NCBI GenBank assembly: GCA_012934845.2 | Contig: WNNJ02002217.1 | Location: 96,222-160,221, forward strand | Source: Pomphorhynchus laevis | Lineage: Eukaryota; Acanthocephala; Palaeacanthocephala; Echinorhynchida; Pomphorhynchidae | Direction of reading: 5' to 3' | Length of the DNA: 64,000 bases | In this document: piece by piece, positions 32,905-43,419 of the stretch | How positions within the stretch are numbered: the first letter of the stretch is position 1 | Layout of the letters: every line of letters starts with the position of its first letter | Notes under the pieces: model-generated | The model's input: only the letters and a program-made list of their open reading frames with translations | Database searches by the model: none | Told to the model about the DNA's origin: nothing | Translations under genes and position numbers: made by a program

Positions 32905-34302
32905 ATGGGTCGGAAAAAACAAAAGTCTCAAGTTCCCAACCATGTTGCGTCCAACACCGATGTTAGAGATGTTTCCAATGGATCTGAACAACAAGTCCTT
33001 TGCTCAAACAATGATTGTCACACGTGGGTAAGTATTTGGACTTCAGAATCCCAGGCATCTTGCCTTGCAGACAACGAATTCTACTGTGGCTACTGTTCGG
33101 CTAAGATGATAAATACGATGAAGAGTGAAATAGAGAGTCTCAAGACAAATATATTGAAACTATCTGGCAATGCAGCGATGTCCACACATGCCTCTTCGTA
33201 TTGTAATAAGTCTCAACCTCGATGCCCAATTCTCCCGCATTCGATTGCCTCTAAGAATGCCAAATCTCCCATCTCTTCTACAGGTATTACTATACATCCT
33301 TTAATTTTGCCCAATCAATCAGCTCAATTTTCTGATGTTACTGTCATTGACCATTTGCAACCCAGTATTTCTTTTGTCGTATCAGATAAATCACCTTACA
33401 TTTCTACCCCTCCTTGCGTTTCTACGTCATCATCAGATAATCCATTATCAGATAATCTGAAGGAGCCGCAAATTGTATCGCAGCAAGATAGATTTTGTCA
33501 AGTTTATGATAAATCTACCGATACAGTGACGGAGCCGCAAATTGTTACAACTAATGTATGTTCACTCCCCGACACCCCACGTCCCGTCCTTCCCGTCTCG
33601 TTTCTCAATAACTTGCATCCATCAATCAAAATCACCTCCACCAGCCTCCACTATCCTTCCACTCATAACCTTTCCTCACATCGCTTGCCACCCGCTTTAT
33701 TATCATTATCCTCTATGTCTCCCGTCGTCAAACCAAATCCCTCCAAATCATCAACTGCCAGCTCTTCTATCGTGATCTCACCTACTCACGTCAGTCGTCC
33801 TCCTTTACGGAAGCGCTTTGCTTCTCGCGATCGTTGCGTCATTGTTACTAATATCACGCCTTCTAACTCCTTATCTCCACAAGCACGTCTGGACCACGAT
33901 GTTTCCGCCTTCAGATCCATCCTCTCGTCTATTGTTCCTGCGGATAAACCATCCTTTTTCAAGGACATTTCTCCAGTCGCATTCATCCGTCTAAACAAAT
34001 CTTCTCAATCTAATCCTTCCCAGCCCCCTCTCCTAAAAATTGTTTTCAAGCATCGCTCTCACACGTCTTCTGTCCTCTCTCAACGATTCAAACTCATGTC
34101 ATCTTCAACCACTCGAATTTTCCCCGATCGCGCCCCTTCCGAAATCGCTCAAATCTCTTCAGCCCGCATCGAAAAACGTCGTCGCGAGGAAAACGGCGAA
34201 ACTTCACTCGCCATCCGAAACATAGACGGAAATTTTCAAATTGTCCACACCCGTCCAAAAATTCGATGGCGCTCCATCTCTCCTATGTGTCTTCTCCACT
34301 AG
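32905..34302 (+). CDS. LINE-A1 ORF1 protein, intact 465 codons
   Basis: It starts at ATG 32905 (MGRKKQKSQVPNH). Residues 33-75 hold a Cys/His-rich block (CSNNDCHTWVSIW ... FYCGYC) resembling the PHD-type zinc finger in ORF1 of CR1/L2-like LINEs. A short heptad-like stretch (MKSEIESLKTNILKL) follows at about 71-85. The middle is rich in Pro/Ser/Thr with low complexity. The C-terminal third has a basic RKRFASRDRCVIVTNI block, FFKDISPVAFIRLNK and LKIVFKHRSH, and RARIEKRRRE-like charged sequence near the end. It is probably an RNA-binding partner of ORF2. It is the only undamaged ORF1 in the window. Confidence 0.8.
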   Translation: MGRKKQKSQVPNHVASNTDVRDVSNGSEQQVLCSNNDCHTWVSIWTSESQASCLADNEFYCGYCSAKMINTMKSEIESLKTNILKLSGNAAMSTHASSYCNKSQPRCPILPHSIASKNAKSPISSTGITIHPLILPNQSAQFSDVTVIDHLQPSISFVVSDKSPYISTPPCVSTSSSDNPLSDNLKEPQIVSQQDRFCQVYDKSTDTVTEPQIVTTNVCSLPDTPRPVLPVSFLNNLHPSIKITSTSLHYPSTHNLSSHRLPPALLSLSSMSPVVKPNPSKSSTASSSIVISPTHVSRPPLRKRFASRDRCVIVTNITPSNSLSPQARLDHDVSAFRSILSSIVPADKPSFFKDISPVAFIRLNKSSQSNPSQPPLLKIVFKHRSHTSSVLSQRFKLMSSSTTRIFPDRAPSEIAQISSARIEKRRREENGETSLAIRNIDGNFQIVHTRPKIRWRSISPMCLLH

Positions 34303-37163
34303 TCTCTTTCGCCACAGCACACGGTTTCCGCCTCAGTCTCCTCAACACTAGATCTATTCTCAATAAATCCGATCTTATCCTCAACCTATTCACCAAGCAA
34401 TCCATCGATCTCTTCTGCCTCACCGAATCCTGGCACTCAGATTCCGACGACCTTTCCATTCGCCGTCTGCTCTCTGCCGGTTGCTCCCTAGTCGAATCCG
34501 CCCGCCCCCTCAGCTCATGCCCTTCTAAATCCTCTAATCATGGCGGCATCGTCGCATTCGCGCGTCACCCAGCGTCTCTTCGCAAAATCAATCCCCCTTT
34601 CAGTCCTTGCTCTTTTGAATTGCTCACTTGTCGTTATTCTAACCCGATCACTCTAGATCTCGCCATTGTATACCGTCCTGGTTCATCAGCTCCTACAGCC
34701 TTATTTTTTACCGAACTCGCTGACCTCCTTTCTCATTGTTCTTTGTCCTCAATCCCTTCACTCGTTCTAGGCGACTTCAATATCCGCCTAGACCGCCCCT
34801 CTTCCACAGATTCCATCCGCTTCATCAACATTCTATCCAACTACAATTACAAACTAATCTCCACTGCCCCCACACATATATTTGGCGGGGCACTCGACAT
34901 CATCGCTGTCCCCGATCATTTTGATGCCCACACTTCACTGTCCATCTCTGATCCTGGTCTATCCGATCACTTTCTTTATCACCCTTGATCTCGCTCGCAA
35001 CCACACCCCTCCTCACACACCTACAATCCTACGTCGCCCTTGGAGAAATCTTGACCTTTCCCTTCTCCGCTCTGCCTTACTCAAATCGTCTCTATCATTA
35101 CCCACAATAACATATTCATCTCCTCACGATCTCGCCTTTCTTTTCGACTCTGAACTCACATCCACTCTCGATATTCTCTTGCCCTTCAAGTCTCACCCAC
35201 ACCGTCGCTTGCACCGTGCCCCATGGTTTGACATCCAATGCCTACTCTCAAAGCGTCGACTCCGCCATGCTTTTCGAGTCTATCACCGCTCTCTCAGACG
35301 CGATTTCCGCTCGATCACTCCGTCTTTCCGTGATTCCTATCTTGCTCTTCGCCGGTCTCATCTCAACCTACTACGTACCAAATGCAACTCCTTCTGGCAG
35401 CATAAAATCATCACTTCATTCAACTCTAAGACTCTCTGGCATACTTTTAACTCAATCCTGGCTCGTTCCTCTACGCCTTGCAACATCAATGCTAATGATT
35501 ATTCGTCATTTCTCCAGACTAAAGTATCCACGCTGCTCTCTCACACCCCGGTCTCCATCCTATTCCACTCTGCCCAGTCTACTCTCATCCTTCCTGAACT
35601 CTTTCATCTTCTCCCTGTATCACCTACAGAAGTATCATCTGTCCTCATGTCCTTGCCCAACAAAACCTCACCTGCCGATCCCCTGCCTACCCACATATTA
35701 AAATCTATATGCTCATCGATATCCCCATTTCTCACAACCTTGTTTAACTCGTCCATCCGCAGTCGTATCTTCCCTTCACACTGGAAATCCGCAATCGTTC
35801 GTCCCTCCTTAAGAAACAATCGCTCGACCCCTCCCTTCCTTCTAGCTATCGCCCCATTTCACTACTCCCTACTCTTTCTAAGCTCTTAGAACGCCTCATC
35901 TTAATACAAATCAACGCTTAACTCTCCTCATCCAATCTGTACCCTCCTTTCCAATCCGCTTTCCGCTCTAATCACTCGACAGAAATCGCATGCATAAAAG
36001 TGTACAACGACTTACTCATTTCTCGAGACAAGGCTCTATATAGTGTTCTCATCTCCCTGGACCTCTCCTCCGCATTCGACATTGTCGACCACTCCGTCCT
36101 CCTTTCTCGCCTTCGTTATGATTACGGCTTTTCTTCCTACTCCGTAGCATGGTTCGCCTCATATCTATCCGACCGTTCCTTTCGCGTCTGTTCTAATTCA
36201 TCATCCTCCCCTCCCATCCCTATTTTTTGCGGGGTTCCACAAGGTTCAGTCCTAGGTCCCCTGCTTTTCTCTCTTTTGCTTGGCGATCTCTCTCCATTTA
36301 TCAAACCTTACTCCTTTAACGTCATGCAATATGCCGATGACATTCTAATCTATGCTCATGCAACCGCAAATCGCATACACGACATCGCCATTTCTGCCTC
36401 CAACTGTCTCTCTTCTATCTACAAGCGTCTCTCCAATCTCCATCTCGTTCTAAACGCCGAAAAGTCCAAAATAATGTGGATCCTTCCCCGTAAACCAAGC
36501 ATATCTCCTCCCATTGTATCTTTTGCCTCATCGATCATCCCTGTAGTCCACAATCTCACTTTCTTAGGCTTCCATTTCGATGATCACCTTTCCCTTAAAC
36601 CCTTCGTCCGTGACAAGGTCCGCTCGTCTAACTTAATTCTTCGTGACATCCGCCGTATCCGCCCCCTTATCGACTTCCGTTCTTGTATGTCTCTTCTTTC
36701 ATCGCTTCTTTTCCCTAAAATCGATTACTGCCTTAGCCTTTTCGCCAATTCTCCAAAATCCATCATCCTACCCCTACAACGAATAATCAACACCGCCGTT
36801 CGAGTGCTCTTTCGCCTCCGTCGCTTCGACCACACATCCACATATTTTGCCCAACTCTCCTGGCCCACCATCCACATCCGCATCAAACTCCGCCTTCTTC
36901 TCATTACTTTTCGTCTCATCGCTGTCGGCTCCCCATCGTTCATCAACCTTCCTTTCTTAGACGATACTCGCCCCACCTCGCTATCGCTTCGTTCCTGTCA
37001 TACCCTCTTACTCCACGTTCCTAATTACTCCAACAACTACGGTCTCCGATCCTTCCTCGTCGCCGCCTCACTCGCCTGGAATCAACTCCCTCTCGACGTC
37101 CGCCGCGCTCCCTCTTTTATCACATTCAAACACCTCCTCCGTTCACACCTTCTCGACGCCTGA
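34266..37163 (+). pseudogene. LINE-A1 ORF2 (APE endonuclease + reverse transcriptase), nearly complete
   Basis: The frame from ATG 34266 encodes the APE domain: SLLNTRSILNKSD, FCLTESWHSDSDDL, SNHGGIVAFARHP, VLGDFNIRLDRPSS, ILGG-like FGGALDIIAVPDHF and GLSDHF, with the catalytic boxes TESW, GDFN and SDH all present. After a +1 shift near 34975 the linker runs to 35800, then after a -1 shift and one stop the RT resumes. The part 36000-37163 holds ISLDLSSAFDIVDH (motif A Asp kept), CGVPQGSVLGPLL and QYADDILIY, and ends LAWNQLPLDVRRAPSF. Three lesions separate it from an open frame. Confidence 0.85.
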
Positions 37164-37245
37164 TTCACAGTTTTGTTTTTGTTGTGGTCATGTAAGCGTG
37201 CGCTGGCACGCATTTGCCACGTTAAAATAAATCTTTTTTTTTAAA

Positions 37246-37390
37246 CCGAAATAATATTAAGTTGAATAATAAACAGATATCGCATTAAATATCTAATTTA
37301 TAAATATTCAAAATATTTAAAATATTCAATTTATCACATTGAATATTTTGAAACGATGTTGTAAGCGATGATTTTGTTTTGCTTTTTTTA
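37246..37390. repeat. Dispersed repeat shared with 28487-28580
   Basis: AAACCGAAATAATATTAAG and GAATAATAAACAGATATC, then GAATATTTTGAAACGATGTTGTAAGCGATG, are the counterparts of 28489-28560 (AAACCGTAATAATATCACG ... GAATATTTTGTAACGATGCTGTAAACGATG). The 37-kb copy has extra AT-rich sequence in the middle. No coding is visible; it may be a non-coding end of some element. Confidence 0.6.
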
Positions 37391-37568
37391 TGTAATTAAA
37401 AACAATAAAAAATATTAAATAATTTTAAAAAGTCGATACTGATCCATTATTGATAAATAATTATTGGAGCTGGAAAGACAAAATTATTTTTGATATTTCA
37501 CTAATTACTGTTAACATCTTCAAGAATTTTCAGAATTTCTGAAAATTTCACATATTCAGAATTTTCTG

Positions 37569-37700
37569 AAGGCTTTATATAGTGTTCTCATCTCTCTCAA
37601 CCTCTCCTTCGCCTTCGACATTGTCGACCACTCCATCCTCCTTTCTCGTCTTCGTTATGATTACGGATTTTCTTCGTCCTCCGTAGTATGGTTTGCCTCA
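37569..37700 (+). mobile_element. 132-bp internal piece of LINE-A1 RT, derived from copy 1
   Basis: It matches 29921-30052 with one difference that I can see, including the copy-1-specific LNLS (Asn) codon and GATTACGGATTTTC. It has neither a 3' end nor a 5' end of the element. It is fused at 37700 to LINE-C RT sequence near the equivalent position of the RT fold. Confidence 0.9.
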
Positions 37701-38778
37701 ATCATTTAGATTCAATCGTTCGTAAGCAACCGCTCGTTTGCAGTACACATAAGCCATTATATTTCTGATTACTCAATGATGACGACAAGCGTTCTCCAGG
37801 GATCGGTCATTAGTCCGACTCTTTTTAATATGTATGTAAATGATATCACAAACAGCTTAACGTCAAAATGCGTTACCTATGCAGATGATCTGAAGGTTTG
37901 GAGGCGAATCATTGTTGAGTCCGATGTTAACGCTCTTCAAAGAGACCTGGATCCATAAATAAATGGTGTATATTCAATGGGCTGATTATAAATGCGACTA
38001 AATGTAGACATATGCGGATCGGGTCCCCAGATATTCGTTGCTCTTATCAAATTGAAAACATGTCGATTGATTCTACAGATAAAATCGATGATTTAGGAGT
38101 ATCTACTGTTAATACGCTCGATATGAGCGCTCACGTAAATAAAGTTTCGGCCAATTGCCGTCGTACTATTGGCATCATTAGACGATCTTTTGGATCACTA
38201 GAGGTATGTAGCTTCAGAATAATATACAAGGCCCTCATCGAATCTCGCATGCTCTATGCATCTTCCGCAACGTATCCGCATCTGCACAAGAACATTGTGA
38301 CTTATGAATCGATTATCCGGTCGGCTACTCGTCTTGTTCCCGCTGTCAAAGACCTGCCGTTTGACCAGAAGTTAGAAATCCTAGGTGTTTCAACAGTTTG
38401 TGAAAGTTTGGTAAAAGCTGATCTTATGATGGCATGAAGGGCAATTTAATCGCCCACTCATTCCTTCAACTTCATGTTTTGCCTACTCAACTCTGAGCAA
38501 TTACGTGGACATCGATTAAGGCTCAAACATCGTAGAAAAGTCCATCGACATTATCAGGATATCAGAGATCGAGCAATAAACAGTTGGAACAGGCTCCCGT
38601 CATATGCAATTGAATGCCGGGAACATCCGAGAATTTCGGCGTGCGTTGAATAGTGTATCGCTATCATAGGAAGTCGAACCTGATTTGGATTGCTTCTTGT
38701 TTTACTGACATTGTACTTTTACATCGTGATCCAGCCAAACGAGTCACCGCTCATCGGCTGTTGTATACTAATAATAAT
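37701..38778 (+). mobile_element. LINE-C, RT to 3' end
   Basis: The forward frame shows VSNRSFAVHISHYISD and SVLQGSVISPTLFNMYVNDI (motif B; VLQG for VPQG) and VTYADDLKVWRRI (motif C) up to a stop at about 37958. Then come ATKCRHMRIG, KIDDLGVSTVN, RRTIGIIRRSFGS and RSATRLVPAVKDLPFDQKL to 38437, and RGHRLRLKHRRKVH..AINSWNRLP in another frame. The 3' UTR with CGTGATCCAGCCAAACGAG and TACTAATAATAATAA ends near 38778. At least two frame breaks. Confidence 0.75.
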
Positions 38779-39050
38779 AAAATTACCGGTCGTATATTTT
38801 TAAGATCATACTCCAATTTGCAAGCTAGACAATATCAACTTAACATAGATATTCGCTTTAGTGAATTTATGCAGTCTAAATTGTATGTAACCAATTTAAA
38901 TCACTCAATTAGTAATGGTTTAATCTGTATAATTAAATCCCTCTATTATTATCTATTTATTCAAATACATTCCAAAGCTAAAAGGTTATTCAGGCAGAGT
39001 TCAAAAAAGAAAACAAAAAGCAAATAGTCAATTAACGGATCAAAATATGA
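38779..39050 (+). mobile_element. Possible PLE N-terminal fragment
   Basis: The open frame covering 38779-39027 reads SYSNLQARQYQLNIDIRFSEFM, then KSLYYYLF and SKAKRLFRQ. Basic, helical sequence of this kind occurs at the N-terminus of Penelope-like proteins (compare the LKSKCRKLSR region at 59310-59360). No RT motif follows, so this is tentative. Confidence 0.35.
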
Positions 39051-39054
39051 TAGT

Positions 39055-39370
39055 TCAGCAGAGGTGTAAATGGCGGCATTGTTCACATATCCATTTGAAG
39101 CATCGAGATTTAAACATGCACATGCTGAGAGCTGCAACGACTTCCTAGAGCAGTGAATTCCACATGTTAATTCCTCTCCCTGACAGTCTAAATATTTTCT
39201 TTAATCTGCGAATACGAGATTAATACAAGACACTACCATGTCCCCGCAAACTACCCGACCAGTGTTTACATCAATGGGATAACCCACCGCACCATTCGAC
39301 ATGTGCTATAGACAAAGCATTTCCAAGGCTATGAACCTCTCAAGTAGCGACAATATTCCAATACGACCAA
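39055..39370 (-). mobile_element. LINE-C 3' coding scrap, reverse
   Basis: Reverse reading gives VRWGYPIDVNTGR-like and then NMWNSLL.EVVAALSMCMFKSRCFKWI, corresponding to the GYP..., LNxWNxLP, FKxxLxxW tail of LINE-C. Frameshifts and stops are present. Confidence 0.55.
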
Positions 39371-40972
39371 GATGTACATGATAATCATTATCACCTAGGC
39401 CATGTACGACTAAGACTACATGATAATCATTACCACCCAATGGGAGAACGTAAGACAACAGCCACGACCGACACCAACTATGCTCAACTGCAAGTACAGT
39501 GCTCGACACACGACTGCAGCGTCTGGACAACAATCGCCTGCGACAACAGTAAGTCTAAAGAAGACTTCCTATGTGGATTTTGTGCAAACAAATTAATCCG
39601 CAACCTCTCACATAAGCACATATCAATATCCAACACGTTCACTCAAACTACCCCCATCTTTCCTATGTATTTTCTCCACCCACTGATCCTGTCACGGTGT
39701 ACACTTCCCATTCCATGTCATCTTAACTTCCCGACACCCCGTCTCGTCCCTTCTGTTTCGTTTTTCAATAATCTACATCAATCAATAAAACATCAACCAA
39801 CCTCCACGAGCTTTCCACTCATAAAACCTAACCTGTCGATCCCCTGCCTACCCCACACTTAAATCCATATGCTCATTGATATCTCCTTTCCTCACCACCT
39901 TGTTTAACTGGTCCATCCGCAGTCATATATTTCCTTCACACTGAAAATCCACAATCGTTCGTCCACTCCTTAAGAAACAATAGCTCGACCCGTCACTTCC
40001 TTCTAGCTATCGCACGATTTTACTCCTCCATACTTTTTCCAAGCTCTTAGAGCGCCTAATCTTAATACAGATCAACGTTTATCTCTCTTCATCCAATTTG
40101 TATCCTCCTTTCCAATCCGCCTTCCGCTCTAATCACTATACAGAAATCGCCTGAATGAAAGTTTACAACGACCCACTTATTTCTCGTGACAAGGCTCTAA
40201 ATAGTGTTCTCATATCCCTCGACCTATCATACGCCTTCGACATTGTCAACTATTCCATCCTCCTTTCTCGCCTTCGTTATGATTACGGTTTTTTTCCTCA
40301 TCGGTTACATAGCTTGCCTCATATCTATCCGACCTTTCTTTTCAAGTCGGTTCAAATTCATCATCCTCTCCTCCCATCCCTATTTTCTGCGTGGTCCAAA
40401 ACGGTTCAGTCCTAAGACCTCTGATTTTCTCTCTTCTAGTTGGCGATCTCTTTCCGTTTATCAAGCGTTATTCCTTTAACGTCCTGCAATACGCCGATGC
40501 CATCCTCATATATGTTCATGCACCCGCCCATCGCTTACACGGCATCGAAAAATCTGCTTCCAACTGTCTTACTTCTATCTACAAACGTCTCTTTCATCTT
40601 CGTATCGTTCTAAACCCTAATGTTGATCGTCCCCCGTAAACCAAAAAATCTCATCTCCCTGTATATTTTGCCTCATCGATCATCCCCATAGTACACAATC
40701 TCACTTTCTTAGGCTTTCATTTCGATGATCACATTTTCCTTAAGCCCTAAAATCCATTACTGCCTCAGCCTTTTTGCAAATTCTCAAAAATCCATCATTC
40801 TACCCCTACTACGCATTATCAACTCCGCAATTCGAGTGCTCCTACCTTTCCGTGGCTTTGACCACACATCCACATATCTTGCCCAACTCTCCTGGCCCAC
40901 GATCGACATCAACATACAACTTCGCTTTTTTCTTGTAACTTTTCGTATCATCTCTGTCGCTCCCGTCAATTT
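39371..40972 (+). mobile_element. LINE-A1b, heavily deleted copy
   Basis: Immediately upstream of the ORF1 start is a 43-bp tandem duplication (ACATGATAATCATTATCACC at 39376 and 39419). ORF1 begins at ATG 39440 with CSTHDCSVWTTIACDNSKS and CGFC. At about 39825 sequence jumps from ORF1 into the RT region. At about 40400 the motif B region reads WSKTVQS, the A1b state. A second internal deletion lies at about 40745. It ends in RIISV near 40965 at the junction with reverse LINE-B. Confidence 0.75.
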
Positions 40973-41908
40973 GCGTGAAGTTGCGCAAATTGACGTCTTC
41001 GTCAATTTGCGTGAAGCGTACAGAGTGATGTGTGATCGCTCCATGAATTGGTGATGACAGAAGAGAATCAGGATGTAGATTTTCTGGGATAGGGTGTAGA
41101 TTTTCAAGCACTTCTTTGACAGATGAAGATCCAACCATAACATTAGGGCCTAGCGGACCTGACGAATCATTGTTATCAAGAATCGCGGAACTTGCAGCAA
41201 CTTTCCCTCGTAATATTAGTCTAACATAATTATTTTTCCAATCCGTCATATGTGAATTTTTTCTAGGTTCACTAAAAGCTACTTGTAGGTAATTGGCCTC
41301 GTCAAAAAGCTCTTTATATTTTTTTTGTTGACCACGAAGCCAGTCTGTTCTCTAATGTTTTTCGAATCACGTTAACTTTTTTCGATGGAATTCTTTGGAG
41401 AACGCATTGTAAAAAAACTGTAGCAGACTTGAGAACAGAGTTCTCATTATTATTTTTTTCGTGCAACATCGAAATAGAAGTTTGCGATAGTATCAATTAT
41501 AGTATTACTTGCAGAACATCGAGGGAGCACCATGATATTTAGCTTCCATTGAATAACCATTTGATATATCCCCTCAATATTACAAATTTCTATGTTATTA
41601 GAAATTCCATTATTCACAGATACAATCTGAGTAGCATCAGTAATTACTGTTCTGTTTGCATGATTTTGATATGCATTTCTTTGCGAAGATTCTGATTCTA
41701 TAGCGTTTCTGTATATATTATTTTCCGGAATTCCAGTTAAAATACATACATCGGACGATGTACTTATATCCGTCTTATTGATACATCCGCCCACTCTACA
41801 TGTTGTGCATTTTCGACCGGCCTTAACACATTTGCAGTTTTTGCATTTTGCAGCCTGTCCATTGCAATTGCAGCATTTCAATACACTGTCAGGACGTCCT
41901 TTAGGCAT
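40972..41908 (-). mobile_element. LINE-B N-terminal part, reverse
   Basis: Reverse frames 41908-41450, 41496-41314 and 41249-41000 cover the start of the LINE-B protein: Cys-rich domain, then helical region (SVLKSATVFLQCVLQRIP, SKKVNVIRKTLENRLASW), then KVAASSAILDNND and KEVLENLHPIPENLHPDSLL. The last block is cognate to KQALSEKHPHGENLHEEGL at about 1855 in the RT-bearing copy, which is what ties this piece to LINE-B. It stops before the RT at the A1b junction. Two frameshifts are apparent. Confidence 0.65.
41450..41908 (-). pseudogene. LINE-B Cys-rich N-terminal domain
   Basis: Starts at ATG 41908 (MPKGRPDSVLK). Residues 11-42 contain nine Cys in the order CCNCNGQAAKCKNCKCVKAG then KCTTCRVGGC, a compact putative zinc-binding module. 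The following 110 residues are acidic/polar, then hydrophobic (IYQMVIQWKLNIMVLP). The frame ends at 41450 and continues in another frame. As the natural N-terminus of an RLE LINE it may bind nucleic acid, but that is inference. Confidence 0.6.
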
Positions 41909-42844
41909 TATTATTGTAAGTAGTTAATTTATTAGCCCAAATAAATAAATGTATTTACTTCAGTTCGCAAACTTTTTTAATGTCGATGTCGTCGATGGTT
42001 GTCGTTGTCGATGTCGTCGATGGTTTTCGTTGTCGATTGTAAGATGGAAAATTGTATGTAATAATGGTTGTCGTTGTATTTACTTTAGATTGTGTATATT
42101 AATTGTATTTACTTTAGATCTCAAACTTTTTTAACTTGTAATACCAATAATAATGTCGGTTCTTAACAGACTTGCACGAATTTATACTTTTTAATGTCAC
42201 AACAGCACAACCACTTTTTTGAGAACTACGAAATATTAGAGAACATGATGAAATATTAAAATTGATAAAATAGTAAAGTTGGAAACCGCATAATCTGGTT
42301 GATTTACATTGTACACATCGTTTCTAACAGACAAGGAACGCATCGTATATTGTGTAATTTATTAAGTTGCTTGTTCATCATTAGTTGACTAATCCAGATC
42401 ATTTTTATTTAATAAAATATATTCTAAGCCAAATTTATAACGCCATTTGTATATATTATTGAGAATCGGACTTAATACCACTCATTGTGCAGCACCTGTC
42501 ATCATCATTGATGAGTTCAATAAATACTCACGTATACATATTGTAAACGAGCGGTTGTTTAACAATGACTGAATTTACTACTCTGATGTATCTTACTCCG
42601 ATACTAAGCATGCTTACTAGAAAACTATAAAAGCTTTATCGAATGCCTTCGATACATATGTTGGATTACAAGATAAAGGATTACAGTCTATGGAATTTCG
42701 ACGTTCGAAAAGAAATTGATTTCCTCCAAAATACCTTTTCTACCATGCTGATGTGGTGAATGTCATATAATTGTATTTATTGAAAGCACTTCTTGTTGCC
42801 ATTTTAGATGTTCGAATAAAGCCTTTAATTGGTTATTAAATTTC
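41909..42844. other. No gene recognised; small repeats upstream of LINE-B and LINE-C pieces
   Basis: Two 25-bp units GTCGATGTCGTCGATGGTT(G/T)TCGTT lie at about 41982-42031. TGTATTTACTTCAG..CTTTTTTAA (41949-41977) recurs as TGTATTTACTTTAG..CTTTTTTAA (42104-42133). The first 100 bp could be the LINE-B 5' UTR. From 42490 on the sequence may be decayed LINE-C linker, but no motif is convincing. Confidence 0.45.
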
Positions 42845-43005
42845 TTCCAAGCCGTTATGGAGCTATGTAAATAAAAGTAGAAAAGTTATTCCATCAATTT
42901 CCCTTTTGACCCATGACGGTAAGATTGCGAGAGATCCTGATTACGAGAGATCCCATTATCAGAAATGTTTAACATGTCTCTATGTACATCATGCATCTCT
43001 GATCA

Positions 43006-43419
43006 GTGGAAGCGATCTCACATTACTCCTATATACAAAATGGGAACAGAGAAGACTTGTCCAATTATCGTCCTGTAAGTCTGACAAGCGTTGTATGTAA
43101 ATGCCTTGAAAGGTTCGTGCATAAATACATAACTTCTCATATGGATAGATTTAAACTTCTGCACACTTCTCAACATGGATTTCGCACTGGTCGATCATGC
43201 CTCAGTAATTTAATTATGGCTCGTGAAAATTGGACAGATGTAGTAGCGGATGGGTGTGGGGTCGATTTAATGTTTATCGATTTTAGCCGGGCGTTTGACC
43301 GAGTACCACATGATCATCTGCTAGTAGTTTTGGCTAAATACGGTATCGATCCCCATGTAGTTTGTTGGATTAGTTCGTTCTTGAAGGGTCCGGTCATATC
43401 AAGTGAGGCTAGGCAGTAG
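43006..43419 (+). pseudogene. LINE-C RT, fingers and motif A
   Basis: It reads IQNGNREDLSNYRPVSLTSV and CLERFVHKYI, then HGFRTGRSCLSNLI and FIDFSRAFDRVPHDHL (motif A with both Asp positions) and VCWISSFLKG. The frame ends at 43419, shortly before motif B, which continues in the overlapping frame at 43403. Confidence 0.8.

Larger units (their letters stand above)
32791..37245 (+). mobile_element. LINE-A1 copy 2, essentially full length
   Basis: It has a 5' UTR with two 31-bp repeats (32791-32852), ORF1 (32905-34302), ORF2 (34266 to 37163, broken), and a 3' UTR ending in the GTGCGCTGGCAC stem-loop, CATTTGCCACG and AAATAAATC(T)n at about 37240. ORF2's start overlaps ORF1's end by 37 bp in the -1 frame. 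Compared with copy 1, ORF2 has a one-base gain near 34975, a one-base loss near 35801 and a TAA at about 35918. Few differences separate the two copies, so the subfamily was active recently. Confidence 0.9.

Noticed and set aside
30616-36976. Antisense frames at 30616-30867 and 36725-36976 starting MGRVSSKKGRLMND
   Set aside because: They are conserved only because the two A1 copies are nearly identical; they lie opposite the RT C-terminal coding region and have no independent support.
42490-42840. Possible LINE-C endonuclease-RT linker
   Set aside because: Scattered resemblance only, with stops in all frames; not enough to call.
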